The notes under the pieces were generated by a model, which was given only the letters and a program-made list of their open reading frames with translations, was not told the origin of the DNA and made no database searches. The translations under genes were made by a program, and so were the position numbers. From SpSt-398 sp041752235 (GTDB taxonomy: Bacteria > Bacteroidota > Bacteroidia > Chitinophagales > Chitinophagaceae), in the NCBI GenBank assembly GCA_041752235.1, contig JBGSHM010000007.1, positions 13,637-77,636 on the forward strand: DNA of 64,000 nt. The letters run 5' to 3'. Position 1 is the first letter of the stretch, and every line of letters starts with the position of its first letter. Positions 42,317-52,268 of the stretch are shown piece by piece.

Positions 42317-43405
42317 ATGAAAAAGCTGGATTGGTACATACTTCGGAAACTCCTGGTGACCTTTTTCTTTTGTCTCCTGTTATTTACCGTGATCGCCGTC
42401 GCCGTGGATAGCAGTGAGAAGGCGGACGATTTTGTCAAATCCGGGTTTAGTACATCTCGATTGATCTCGGCCTACTGGTCGGGTTTCATTCCCTGGATCT
42501 GGGGACTTCTTTTCCCCCTTTTTGTCTTTATCGCTTCTATTTTCTTTACCAGCCAGATGGCAACACGCAGCGAGATCATTGCCATTCTCGCCAGCGGCAC
42601 CAGTTATAACCGGTTCCTGCGACCCTATCTGGTGGGTGGGATTCTGCTTGGTTTAATGCTTTATTATGCCAACCGGATCATCATTCCAAAAGGCAATGAG
42701 AAAAGAGGTGATTTTCAGACCCGGTATGTGGACCAGAACAACCCCTCTACCTTCAACGACCGGAAATCCATGACCTACCGGCGCGCCGATACAAATACCT
42801 ATGTGGGCTTTAAAGACTATGATACGGGATCAAAAACCGCGATGGGTTTTTTTATGGACCGGATCAAAGGGGATAAGATCAACTATAACCTGCGGGCTGA
42901 CCTGCTTCGCTGGGATACGGCCAAGAAGAAATGGCAGGCCCAAAATGCGGTAGAGCGAATAGTAGACAGCATGGGGGAGAAGGTTGAACTGTTGCCCGAA
43001 AAATTTCTGGATCTTTCGATCAAACCGGATGAACTGAAAAAGGACCAATACCTGAAAGATAAACTCACGTCACCTGAACTAAAAAGCTTTATCCGCAGTC
43101 AGTCCCTGCGTGGATCCGAAGGGTTGAACACCTACAAAGTTGAACTTTATCGCCGCACGGCCACACCGGCTGCGGTTTTATTATTGACCCTGATCGGCGC
43201 GGTTATCGCCAGCCGGAAAACCCGTGGGGGAAGCGGACTTCACCTGGCATTGGGCTTTATCATTGCCGCCCTTTTTGTATTGTCTGACCGGTTCTCCACC
43301 GTTTTTTCCACCAATGCCGGATTGCCTCCCTTATTGGCGGCCTGGATACCGAATATCTTGTTCACTGCCGTAGCCTATTGGCTTTACCGCAAGACGCCCA
43401 AATGA
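42317..43405 (+). CDS. LptF/LptG family permease
   Basis: Inner-membrane component of the lipopolysaccharide export machine (YjgP/YjgQ family), 362 residues. Three N-terminal helices, the conserved LDWYILRKLLVTFFFCLLLF opening and the FTSQMATRSEIIAILASG coupling-helix region that meets the LptB ATPase, a periplasmic beta-jellyroll (about 120-265) and three C-terminal helices (AAVLLLTLIGAVIASRKTRG). LptF versus LptG cannot be decided. Divergent from the receptor gene across 203 bp in which I see no clear element. Confidence 0.92.
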   Translation: MKKLDWYILRKLLVTFFFCLLLFTVIAVAVDSSEKADDFVKSGFSTSRLISAYWSGFIPWIWGLLFPLFVFIASIFFTSQMATRSEIIAILASGTSYNRFLRPYLVGGILLGLMLYYANRIIIPKGNEKRGDFQTRYVDQNNPSTFNDRKSMTYRRADTNTYVGFKDYDTGSKTAMGFFMDRIKGDKINYNLRADLLRWDTAKKKWQAQNAVERIVDSMGEKVELLPEKFLDLSIKPDELKKDQYLKDKLTSPELKSFIRSQSLRGSEGLNTYKVELYRRTATPAAVLLLTLIGAVIASRKTRGGSGLHLALGFIIAALFVLSDRFSTVFSTNAGLPPLLAAWIPNILFTAVAYWLYRKTPK

Positions 43406-43510
43406 TTTGGCCCTCATTTTTTCAACTTTCTGACAAATAATTTGTTCTGTGCCTTAGGTAACAGTATTTTTAAGCGCCTTCATATTATCTTTATTGTTAA
43501 ATCTTAGTAT

Positions 43511-44836
43511 ATGGGTATCCTAAAGGACAGGTTCAAAGTAAAAGCGGAAACAGCAGCAGCCGAGATCAAAGAGATCCTCAAAGAACATGGAAATAAAGTG
43601 ATCGGAGAGGTACAACTGTCGCAGGTTTACCAGGGGATGCGTGGTATGACCGGGTTGGTTACAGAGACCTCACTGCTGGATGCCCAGGAAGGGATCCGTT
43701 TTCGTGGATATACCATTCCTGAACTCCGGGAAAAACTTCCCAAGTTCAAAGGCGGAACCGAACCCATGCCCGAAGGATTGTTTTACCTGATGTTGTTGGG
43801 TGAATTGCCCTCGGATGAAGATGTGGAATACATTACTTCAATCTGGCAACGACGTTCGCATGTCCCCTCCCATGTTTTTCGTACCATCGATGCTTTTCCT
43901 TTACATGCCCATCCCATGACGATGTTTGTAGCAGCGGTGATGGCTTTGCAAACAGAAAGTTTTTTTCAAAAAGCCTATTCCAAGGGAATCAATAAAAAAG
44001 AATACTGGGAACCAACCTTTGATGATGCGATGGTATTGATCGCGCGTCTTCCTCGCGTGGCCGCTTATATCTATCGTAGAAAATATAAGAACAGCGAACA
44101 CATTGAGCCCAACGGGATGCTTGACTGGGCCGGGAACTTTGCGCATATGCTGGGTTACGAAGACCAGAGTTTCAAGAAACTGATGCGCTTGTACATGACC
44201 ATCCATGCCGATCATGAAGGCGGGAACGTATCGGCCCATGCTACACACCTTGTGGGTAGCGCATTGGCTGACCCTTATCTTTCCTATGCAGCGGGTATGA
44301 ATGGATTGGCCGGACCCTTGCATGGATTGGCCAACCAGGAAGTGATCAAGTGGATATTTGAAATGCAGGATAGCCTGGGTACAAAATCTCCTTCCAAAGA
44401 ACAGATTGCCGAATACGTAAAGAAAACACTCAGCGAAGGCAAAGTAGTACCCGGTTATGGCCACGCGGTGTTACGCAAGACCGATCCGCGGTTTACCGCC
44501 CAAATGGCCTTTGGTAAAGAACACATGCCTAATGATCCACTGGTTAATACCGTGTGGAATATTTATGAGGTCGTACCTCCCATTCTTCAATCCATGGGCA
44601 AGATCAAAAATCCCTGGCCCAATGTAGATGCGCATAGTGGCGCCCTGCTGGTACACTTTGGTATGGTGGAATATGAATTCTATACCGTACTGTTTGCTGT
44701 AAGCCGTGCGCTTGGCGTATTGACCAGCCTTATTTGGGATCGTGCCTTGGGTATGCCGATCGAAAGACCCAAGTCAGTGACCACAGATCTGGTGAAGAAA
44801 TGGATTAAGGGAGAGGATAACGTGTGGGGGGAATAG
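43511..44836 (+). CDS. gltA: Citrate synthase, mitochondrial (eukaryotic) type
   Basis: Condenses oxaloacetate and acetyl-CoA to citrate. 441 residues. The N-terminal region KVIGEVQLSQVYQGMRGMTG and EGIRFRGYTIPELREKLPK closely follows the mitochondrial type I enzymes rather than the E. coli hexameric type. Catalytic residues: His in GPLHGLANQEVIKW, His in VPGYGHAVLRKTDPRF and Asp in NVDAHSGALLVHFG. No targeting sequence is present. TATCTTTA at about 43486-43493 is a likely promoter region. A repeat-rich gap follows. Confidence 0.95.
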   Translation: MGILKDRFKVKAETAAAEIKEILKEHGNKVIGEVQLSQVYQGMRGMTGLVTETSLLDAQEGIRFRGYTIPELREKLPKFKGGTEPMPEGLFYLMLLGELPSDEDVEYITSIWQRRSHVPSHVFRTIDAFPLHAHPMTMFVAAVMALQTESFFQKAYSKGINKKEYWEPTFDDAMVLIARLPRVAAYIYRRKYKNSEHIEPNGMLDWAGNFAHMLGYEDQSFKKLMRLYMTIHADHEGGNVSAHATHLVGSALADPYLSYAAGMNGLAGPLHGLANQEVIKWIFEMQDSLGTKSPSKEQIAEYVKKTLSEGKVVPGYGHAVLRKTDPRFTAQMAFGKEHMPNDPLVNTVWNIYEVVPPILQSMGKIKNPWPNVDAHSGALLVHFGMVEYEFYTVLFAVSRALGVLTSLIWDRALGMPIERPKSVTTDLVKKWIKGEDNVWGE

Positions 44837-45215
44837 CAAACAACAGTCTTGGCCAGGATTTTAAGATTTAAGGATTACCTGGATTGATTTTTTATTGAAT
44901 TTCAGGATTTAGGCAATCCCTTTAATCCTCAAATGCAATAATCCTGGTAAATTAGTTGGATTGTTTATTTGATTTTCAGGTTTTAGGCAATCCCTTAAAT
45001 CCTCTAATCCTGGTAAAAAAAAGAAGCAGGCCGGCTAGACAACCACCTGCTTGGTCAAAAATTTGACCTACACATGAGAAAACGTTTATGATCGGTAATC
45101 CTCTATTTAATTGCTATGGGATAAAAGTACCTTCTTCTTTTCTATTCTCATTTTATCTATTACCCGTCCATGAATTTTTACCCCTGAACCATTACATCTA
45201 CTACTTGAATGTTTT
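44837..45215. other. 379-bp gap: GGATTTAGGCAATCC repeat cluster and a minus-strand terminator
   Basis: 44855-45016 is made of related words (CAGGATTTAAGGATT, AGGCAATCCCTTTAATCC, AATCCTGGTAA). Two direct copies of a roughly 40-nt unit start at 44902 and 44976, and partly complementary words on the left (CCAGGATTTTAAG) give an imperfect inverted layout. A hairpin at 45024-45052 and a palindrome GGTCAAA-AA-TTTGACC at 45053-45068 follow. Nothing recognisable in 45069-45215. Confidence 0.7.
45015..45052 (-). terminator. Probable terminator of the SusCD-DUF1735 operon
   Basis: On the minus strand AAGCAGG (45052-45046), 15-nt loop, CCTGCTT (45030-45024), then C and eight T (45022-45015). It lies 160 nt after the DUF1735 stop. 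Confidence 0.55.
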
Positions 45216-46143
45216 TCATCGGGGTCCGGTATAGGTCCAAGTCTCCGTTATTGTGAATCGTCCAAATACCGTGTATTTTATCGTGAACTCTTTATCGTCC
45301 GGACCATTCTCTGTGAATTGATTGGGCCCGGCTGGATCTACAACACCCGTCGGGGCACCGCCATCATTATCCAGGATGTCAATGACCTTATCCGTATTGG
45401 GGTCAAATACAAAACGGGGGGGAGAATAACCAGGCAGGAGCACCGGTTGTTGCATTTTCAATGATATAGGCGTTTTCATTCAACGGGGGACCCACCGAAA
45501 AATCGGGGTTCAGGTAATCCACCGACACGGCATCCGCTGTACGAAGTCCCACATTGACGCTGGGGTACATTCCTGTGTACACACCCAATAGGTCCACACA
45601 GGATCCCGTAACCTCATACAATCCATCGTATTTGTTTTTTACAGAGAGGATGATGAGCTGTTGATAACTTCTTTCACTGATCTCCCCATCCATTACTTCG
45701 GTAATAGTTAACCCAAGCGCATACGAGTCATTCACGAGGTCGGATGGTTTTAGTTTGATGCGAATGGGTTTTTCCCTTTCGGTTTCATTGAGTACCAGTT
45801 CTGTATTGATGAATTGGAAAAGGCTTTGAGGAATGGCTAAATAATTTGTTCCATTGGCAGAATTGTAGTCGGCTACAATGGTTGGGCTGGCGGCAAATTT
45901 TACGGCGACATTTCCACCGGGTTTTGACCGGATGAACAAACGCAGGTCCGCGACAGTGACTTCTTTTTCCGTGGTGGAAAAATCCATGGCCAGTGTACGT
46001 TCCGGTGAAGGGTCACTGAATTCAGCGATCACCCGGTCTGTATTTGGGATCAGGTCACCAAACACGTTATTTTTTTTACAACCGATCAGCGCCAAAGCCA
46101 GTATAAGAATCGTTGCACTAAAGGAGAATAATTTTCTTTTCAT
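45216..46143 (-). pseudogene. DUF1735-type lipoprotein interrupted by a frameshift in a C7 run
   Basis: SusE-like surface lipoprotein of a SusCD operon. Signal MKRKLFSFSATILILALALI ends in the lipobox LIGC; a DUF1735 domain follows (FIRSKPGGNVAVKFAAS, NYLAIPQSLFQF) and a C-terminal region of DUF4361 type. The frame from 46143 breaks off at 45403 after WLFSPPFCI; the remaining domain continues in another frame from about 45422 (RFVFDPNTDKVIDIL to TWTYTGPR, stop 45216). The two join if one C of the seven-C run (plus strand G run 45416-45422) is removed, giving 308 residues. This may be a true mutation, slippage-based phase variation or a base-calling error. 16 nt after the SusD gene. Confidence 0.8.
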
Positions 46144-46159
46144 GTCCGATTGATTTGAA

Positions 46160-47590
46160 TTAGTAACCGGGGTTTTGTTCCATATTGTCATTGGCGATCA
46201 TTTCCGTTTGGGGAACAGGCAGGTTCCAGGCACGGCTACCGGATGCCAGGCTACAGAAGTTGCTGCAGTTTTGTGTGCGGCTGATGCTGCGCGTGGTGCG
46301 TTTCAGATCAAAGAATCGATGGCCTTCTACCACCAGTTCCTTCCTGCGTTCGGTGGCAATGGCTGCCTGCAAGGCGGCTCCTGATTCCGTTCCCGTGGCA
46401 GCATTACGGGCAGCGCGCAAGGTATTGAGGTCGGCCAGGGAACTGGCATCAAGTCCTTTATTTGCGCTTGCTTCTGCACGGATCAGGTACATTTCTCCGG
46501 TACGGAATATTTTATAATCAGTAACGCCATCAGGACTTGCACCTGAAGTGGTCTTGGCAAAATATTTATTCAATACCATACGCCCGTTTCGGTTTACCCA
46601 ATAGGCAGCGGACCGCACATCAGTCGGATCATACAGGTTCAATAAAGCGGTTACGGGTCTCCAGGATAATTGGTCACCTGCGGGTTGGTAGATCTCTCTT
46701 GCCAGGGCGGCATCACCTGCCTGAAATTTGATGGACCATACCACCTCCCGGGTGGTACCATCCTGCCATATCAAGGGAAACTCTACTGCATTGGCCAAAG
46801 GTCTGGCAGCAATCACCATACTGGAATATTTTATGGCGCTGTCGGATTCACCGGCATACAGGTACATACGAGCCAACATGGCGTTACAAACCAGTGAATC
46901 AATATAAGCCCGGTTGGTGGCAGAAGCTGAACTGATGGATTGTATAGGCTCATCGATATCCGACAACAGCTCCTTTGCCAATTTCAGGTCAGCTTCCATC
47001 GCATCATAGGTTTGTGCAACGGTTCCCCGGGCAGGCATTAACTCCACATTGAATGTGTCAACATAAGGAATGCCGGGTTCCTGTGAATTACGGGCATAAT
47101 CATCCACCCACCAGCGCATGGCTTCAAAATGCATATAAGCGCGCAAGGCCCTCGCCTGTCCTTCAATACGGTTGACCGTAAGTGGATCGCTTGTCCGGAA
47201 TCGCTGTAGCCCGCGCAGGGTGATATTGGCTTGTTGAATGACATTGTAAACAGCATCCCATCCACCTTGTACCGAGGCTTCATCCGCCGTGTAGTTCCAA
47301 CGGAAATAGGGATTCATCGCGCCTAAGTTGGCAGGGCCTCCATAGAAGTTATCTCCGGCTACATCCACGGCGCAGAGAAAAATACTCCCTCCATTCACAC
47401 CGGCATACATACTGTTTTGTTTCAACCTGTCATACGCGGCATTCAGGGCAAATTCATAATCACCTACCGAAGTAAAGAATTGGTCCCCATCAAGAGTGTG
47501 AGTAGGTTTCAGGTCCACCACCTTTTTACAGGACACCAACAGTATTCCTGTTGTTACCATCATTAACAGCAACGATATTTTATTTCTCAT
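46160..47590 (-). CDS. RagB/SusD family nutrient-uptake lipoprotein
   Basis: Surface-exposed lipoprotein that works as a lid on its SusC channel. 476 residues; signal MRNKISLLLMMVTTGILLVS followed by C with lipobox LVSC; TPR-rich helical SusD fold with FTSVGDYEFALNAAYDRL, YAGESDSAIKYSSMVI, and the C-terminal RRKELVVEGHRFFDLKR and PQTEMIANDNMEQNPGY, typical for the family. It is 81 nt downstream of its SusC gene and upstream of the DUF1735 lipoprotein. Ligand cannot be predicted; no glycoside hydrolase is near. Confidence 0.94.
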   Translation of the reverse strand: MRNKISLLLMMVTTGILLVSCKKVVDLKPTHTLDGDQFFTSVGDYEFALNAAYDRLKQNSMYAGVNGGSIFLCAVDVAGDNFYGGPANLGAMNPYFRWNYTADEASVQGGWDAVYNVIQQANITLRGLQRFRTSDPLTVNRIEGQARALRAYMHFEAMRWWVDDYARNSQEPGIPYVDTFNVELMPARGTVAQTYDAMEADLKLAKELLSDIDEPIQSISSASATNRAYIDSLVCNAMLARMYLYAGESDSAIKYSSMVIAARPLANAVEFPLIWQDGTTREVVWSIKFQAGDAALAREIYQPAGDQLSWRPVTALLNLYDPTDVRSAAYWVNRNGRMVLNKYFAKTTSGASPDGVTDYKIFRTGEMYLIRAEASANKGLDASSLADLNTLRAARNAATGTESGAALQAAIATERRKELVVEGHRFFDLKRTTRSISRTQNCSNFCSLASGSRAWNLPVPQTEMIANDNMEQNPGY

Positions 47591-47671
47591 TTGTTGCGCT
47601 TTTTTTTAACATATTCAACTGCTTATCGCAGATATGAATAATCAATATTGAATAAATAAACGGCCACAGAC

Positions 47672-50614
47672 TTACAGTCCTACACTTACACCCATGGTAA
47701 ATACGCGCAGCGCGGGGTAAACCGCACCGGTTAAGATACCGGTAAACACTTCGGGGTCGTAGCCTTTGAAACTATACCATGTATGCAGGTTTTGCGCCTG
47801 AGCAAAAACACGCAGGTGGGTCATATCCCATTTCCCCAGTAATTTGTTGGGCAGTGAATAACTCAGGGTCAGGTTCCGGAACCGGAGAAAATCACCCTTC
47901 TCCAGAAAGCGCGTGGTAGCTGCCTGGAAATCACTAAAGGGCGAAGGAATATCCGTTATATCTCCTGGGTTCTGCCATTCGCGCAACAGGTCGCGGTTCA
48001 GATTGGAAAACCAGTATTGAGGGTTCTCTACATCCACCCGGGCCTGATTGAACACCTGGTAACCGTATTGATAAGTGAAAAGGGCGGAAAGTTCCACTCC
48101 TTTGTAGGAAACAGAAGTCCCGAAGCCCCCAAATCCTTTGGGATCAAATTGTCCAACGATCACCGCATCCGAAGGATCATATACATTGGTAATGGTCTTT
48201 CCATCTGCCTTCAGATATAGGGCATCCCCATTGTCCGGATCAACCCCGGCATAGCGTACCAGATAAATACTGTTGGCCACGGAACCAATACGGTTGATAT
48301 TGATACCGGAGATGATTTCATTATTGCCATCCAGGGCTTTGATGATACTCTGGTTGCCTGTCCAGTTTGCAAACACATTCAGATTCCATCCACCCTGGTT
48401 TACCAGGTTGTAATCAAGAGAGATTTCAATACCCCGGTTCTGCAATTGTCCCAGATTGGTCAGGATGCTTCCCACACCATTGGTAGAAGAAAGCAGGCGG
48501 TTGAGGTACAAGCCCCGGGTAATACTATTGAATAATTCAATTGTACCGGAAAGCCGGTTTTTCATCGTGGTAAATTCTACACCCAGGTTGGCGGTGGTTC
48601 TGGTTTCCCAACTCAACTGGTCCTTTCTCAGGTTGACCAATGACAATCCGGGTGCACCATTGTAAGAAACGGGACCAAACTGTTCGAGCGCCTCATATGA
48701 ATTACCAATATCCGCATTACCTGCAGAACCGTAGCTGAATTTGAGTTTGAGGTTATTGAACACCTGTTGTTGTTGCATAAAGGGTTCGGCGGTGACAGCC
48801 CAGCCCAAACCAATTCCACCATAGTTGACAAACTTGTTGCCTTCGGCCAATCGGGAACTTCCATCCCTTCTTCCGGTCAGGTTGACAAAGTATTTTCCCT
48901 GATAGTCATAATTGGCGATGGTAAAATAAGAAAGCAAGGCATCTTCAGTGGCATTTCCATTCACCACCGGGATATAATTATTGGTGGCATTGCCGGGGGT
49001 AATACCCGAGGCATTGCGAATGGGGCCAACCAAACCAAAACCAAAGAAACCATTGGTCTCGGTCTTGCGCTTGACGATCTCCTGGTAAAGCCCGACTCCC
49101 CAATTGTGGTCACCTGATTTTCTTTCGTATTGCAGGGAAGTGGTCCCCGTGGTACGCACTCTTCTCAGATTGGTTACTTGCAGGGCACCTCCGCCACCGG
49201 GGACCACATTATTTTCCTGTGTGTTGCGGTCAATGTAATTCTCTCCCTGATTATCGGTAAAATCAATACCCCATTGGGTACGGGCAGTCAGTCCTTTCAT
49301 AAAAGGGGCCCGGTATTCAATACTGGCCACGCCAATGCCTTTGAGTTGCTTGTTCTTATTGGTATTCAGAAAAAGTTCAGGTAAGGGGTTGGGGTTTCCA
49401 CCTGGGTCAAGGAGGTTATAGCTGCCATCGGGTAAATAAGGGGTGATATAGGGAAGGGTCCATCGATAGGCATTCAATGGGGTGGAGATGATATTGTCAT
49501 TCTCGTCGGTATTCGTCGCGTTAGATACACCCAGGGTAGTAGACAGACTAAATTTTACCGCACCGGCTGTATGATCCAGATTGACCCGGCCGGTATAACG
49601 GCGAAGGGATGTAGCCCGTACGAGCCCTTGTTGGTTAAAGACCGAACCGGAAAGAAAGAATCGGGTCTTATCGTTTCCGCCGGTAGCACTCAATATATGT
49701 TGTTGGGTCCTGGCCTTACGGAAAACAGCATCGTCCCAATTGGCAACAATTTTAGCCAGACTGTCCACATCATCCGGTGACCAACCAAAGGGATTGAGTC
49801 CATCGGGGCGGTCATAGAACAATTCATAATCCAATTTTTCCCTCGAAGTCATCAGATCCAATTGACTTTTGGGAAGGGTTTGCGTGCCATATTGAAAATC
49901 ATAACTCAATCGGGTCTTTGCATTTTTACCCCGGCGCGTTGTGATTACGATCACTCCATTGGCACCACGTGACCCATATTGGGCAGTGGCGACCGCGTCT
50001 TTCAATACATTGTAGGTTTCGATATCAGCCGGATTGATTCCCTGGAAGTCAGCCCCGGTCACTTGAATTCCGTCAACTATATAGAGGGGTTGGGTACCAC
50101 CCAGTACAGAACCCTTTCCGCGTATGGTAACCGATGCGGCAGAGCCTGGTTGACCACTTTGACTTTGGATCAACAGGCCCGGTGAACGTCCCTGTAATAG
50201 CTGATCAAAAGAACCAATGGGTTGCAGGTTGACATCGGAACCGGATATACGGGCGACAGAACCCGTGTATTGTTTCCGGGTTTGTGTGGTATAACCGGTT
50301 ACAACCACTTCCTGCAAATTGGCCAGGATCGGTTCGAGGGTTACATCCAGGGTAGTGGCATTGGCGACGATTTCCCTGGGCGTATAACCTACCATGGTGA
50401 ATACCAGAATGGCATTGGCTGCGGCATTGATGCGGTAGCGGCCTTCATTATCCGAAGATGTGCCGGCATCTGTACCCTTGATACTGATACTGACACCCGC
50501 GAGTGGAATACCGGAAGAAGCCATTACACGGCCTTGTACTACTTGTTGGGCAAGCGCCAGCGAAGAGCACAGGAGAAAGGCAGCGAGCGTAAGAAGTAAA
50601 GATTTAAATCGCAT
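47672..50614 (-). CDS. SusC/RagA family TonB-linked outer-membrane transporter
   Basis: 980-residue TonB-dependent channel of a SusCD pair. Signal peptide (ending LALAQ), carboxypeptidase-like domain (about 24-100), the TonB-box region with LQEVVVTGYTTQTRKQYTGS, plug with QPLYIVDGIQVTGADFQG and YGSRGANGVIVITTRRGK, and a 22-strand barrel ending VYPALRVFTMGVSVGL. It is short for SusC but complete. Upstream lies the CGCCAGGACGC-family hairpin 50671-50767. No FecI/FecR pair is adjacent and there is no N-terminal signalling extension. Confidence 0.95.
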   Translation of the reverse strand: MRFKSLLLTLAAFLLCSSLALAQQVVQGRVMASSGIPLAGVSISIKGTDAGTSSDNEGRYRINAAANAILVFTMVGYTPREIVANATTLDVTLEPILANLQEVVVTGYTTQTRKQYTGSVARISGSDVNLQPIGSFDQLLQGRSPGLLIQSQSGQPGSAASVTIRGKGSVLGGTQPLYIVDGIQVTGADFQGINPADIETYNVLKDAVATAQYGSRGANGVIVITTRRGKNAKTRLSYDFQYGTQTLPKSQLDLMTSREKLDYELFYDRPDGLNPFGWSPDDVDSLAKIVANWDDAVFRKARTQQHILSATGGNDKTRFFLSGSVFNQQGLVRATSLRRYTGRVNLDHTAGAVKFSLSTTLGVSNATNTDENDNIISTPLNAYRWTLPYITPYLPDGSYNLLDPGGNPNPLPELFLNTNKNKQLKGIGVASIEYRAPFMKGLTARTQWGIDFTDNQGENYIDRNTQENNVVPGGGGALQVTNLRRVRTTGTTSLQYERKSGDHNWGVGLYQEIVKRKTETNGFFGFGLVGPIRNASGITPGNATNNYIPVVNGNATEDALLSYFTIANYDYQGKYFVNLTGRRDGSSRLAEGNKFVNYGGIGLGWAVTAEPFMQQQQVFNNLKLKFSYGSAGNADIGNSYEALEQFGPVSYNGAPGLSLVNLRKDQLSWETRTTANLGVEFTTMKNRLSGTIELFNSITRGLYLNRLLSSTNGVGSILTNLGQLQNRGIEISLDYNLVNQGGWNLNVFANWTGNQSIIKALDGNNEIISGININRIGSVANSIYLVRYAGVDPDNGDALYLKADGKTITNVYDPSDAVIVGQFDPKGFGGFGTSVSYKGVELSALFTYQYGYQVFNQARVDVENPQYWFSNLNRDLLREWQNPGDITDIPSPFSDFQAATTRFLEKGDFLRFRNLTLSYSLPNKLLGKWDMTHLRVFAQAQNLHTWYSFKGYDPEVFTGILTGAVYPALRVFTMGVSVGL

Positions 50615-50670
50615 GAGCAGTGAATTAAAAGATGGGAAAGAGTTTGAGGCGATTGGGAGATTTTATTTTT

Positions 50671-50767
50671 AAGAAGGGGGCGATTTACCGCCAGGACACG
50701 AAGGCGCAAGGCTCGCCATGGCGTTACTTAGCGCCTTCAAGTCTTGGCGGTAAATCACCCCATCTTA
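50671..50767. repeat. 37-nt-arm inverted repeat of the CGCCAGGACGC family between the two SusCD pairs
   Basis: Left arm 50671-50707 and right arm 50731-50767 pair with few mismatches (TTTACCGCCAGGAC / GTCTTGGCGGTAAATC words). The loop holds a perfect 10-bp palindrome CGCCATGGCG (50714-50723). Confidence 0.9.
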
Positions 50768-50780
50768 CATTCTAAATTCA

Positions 50781-52256
50781 TCACGGGTTCTGATCCGCTG
50801 CCGGTATATTGATATTAGCATCCAGCTCAGATTGTGGCAATTGATAATAATATCTTTTATCTCCAACAGGCAGCGTAAGTACAGCATCTGCCCTGTGGTT
50901 GCTTCCGGTGCGGTCTACCGCAATTTTCCAACGACGGAAGTCATTCAGGTTAAACCCTTCACCCCACAGTTCAATACGGCGGTGCGTACGGATCTCATCA
51001 ACCAACACATCTCCACTATTGGTGGAAAGGGTATAGGCGGCATCTCTTTTACTTACCAGGTCAAACAATACCTGACGTGCCTGCACTTCCTGACCAGACA
51101 TGGCAAGGGCTTCCGCTTCGATGAGATACATTTCAGCTACGCGCATATACACGTAATCACCTACCCAGGCACCCGGGTCACGGAACTTCAGTTGCACATA
51201 AGCGGGTAAACCAGGTACACTTGGCGTAACCGGGCTGTTGAAATTGTTTTTTCGAACATCGGTCGCTGAGATCTTGTCATACAGTTTACTGGAAATGGCC
51301 TTATAGATTCCAAGGGCGCCTGCATAACCCGGACTGGTATTATCCATATGGGAGAAGAACGAAGCGAAGATGGTAGAGGTGTTGCTGTTCAGATCACCGC
51401 CCCACATCCATTCGGGGTTATTGATATCGCTAAAACCAGCGGTGTATTGCGCGGTGCTCATCAGCGTTAATCCCTGACGGGCAGCGGCAGCCTGAGTGGC
51501 GGCATCCGACCATCTTTCCATATTCATATAAGCGCGGGCCAACATGCCTCTTGCTGCAGCCTGATTCACTTGTTCTTTGCTGGTCCTGGTCCAACCGGCA
51601 AGCAGGTCAATGGCCTTGGTCAGGTCGGCTTCAATTTGGGTGTACACATCAGTCAACGTACCGCGGCCTTTGGAGCTTAGGTCAGAGGCGGAAGTGTAAA
51701 TGGGAACCCCTTTGGCCGTTTCATTTCCTTTATAGGTCACTTGAAATAATTGGGCCAGGTTCAGGTAACTCCATCCTCGTAAAGCGAGTGCCTGACCAGC
51801 GATTGATTTCAGGGCCGGATCGGTGGTAGTAAGATCGATCGGAGCCAGTATCTGGTTGGCACTATAGATAATGCGGTAATAAAAATTCCAATTGGTAAAG
51901 ACACGGGAAAAAGTGGCCTGCCGGTCATCTACCAGGTAATCAAAACCAAACCAGTGGTGAGCGGTTTGCACCATATCCTCAGCGGTAAGGTCCGTACTCA
52001 GGTCGATCGATTTTTGTCCAAAGTCATCATGTCGCCCGGCAGCACGTAAGGCTGTGTTGTAACTATACATATAGGTATAGATACCGGAGATCTGTCCTTT
52101 GGAGATCACCGCGCCGATCTCGGGAGCCACATCAAAGGCTTCCCGAAGTTGATCGTCGAGGATAATGCCATCGGGACGCGTATCGAGAAATCCCTTCTTA
52201 CATCCGGCGATGACCAGGAGAAGAAGTGTTGGTATGATCAATAATTTTTTCTTCAT
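50781..52256 (-). CDS. RagB/SusD family nutrient-uptake lipoprotein (second pair)
   Basis: 491 residues. Signal MKKKLLIIPTLLLLVIAGC with lipobox VIAGC; SusD helical fold with GQALALRGWSYLNLAQLFQ, MLARAYMNMERWSDAATQAA and the C-terminal IRTHRRIELWGEGFNLNDFR and PQSELDANINIP. Family assignment is firm; the ligand is unknown. It is 12 nt downstream of its SusC gene and followed by the inverted repeat 50671-50767, which probably ends the transcript or separates the two pairs. Confidence 0.94.
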   Translation of the reverse strand: MKKKLLIIPTLLLLVIAGCKKGFLDTRPDGIILDDQLREAFDVAPEIGAVISKGQISGIYTYMYSYNTALRAAGRHDDFGQKSIDLSTDLTAEDMVQTAHHWFGFDYLVDDRQATFSRVFTNWNFYYRIIYSANQILAPIDLTTTDPALKSIAGQALALRGWSYLNLAQLFQVTYKGNETAKGVPIYTSASDLSSKGRGTLTDVYTQIEADLTKAIDLLAGWTRTSKEQVNQAAARGMLARAYMNMERWSDAATQAAAARQGLTLMSTAQYTAGFSDINNPEWMWGGDLNSNTSTIFASFFSHMDNTSPGYAGALGIYKAISSKLYDKISATDVRKNNFNSPVTPSVPGLPAYVQLKFRDPGAWVGDYVYMRVAEMYLIEAEALAMSGQEVQARQVLFDLVSKRDAAYTLSTNSGDVLVDEIRTHRRIELWGEGFNLNDFRRWKIAVDRTGSNHRADAVLTLPVGDKRYYYQLPQSELDANINIPAADQNP

Positions 52257-52268
52257 GATTTTTCGGTT

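Noticed and set aside
45216..45479. Separate small gene of 87 residues after the DUF1735 lipoprotein
   Set aside because: Its sequence continues the lipoprotein domain in another frame and joins it by removal of one C; treated as the 3' part of one broken gene.
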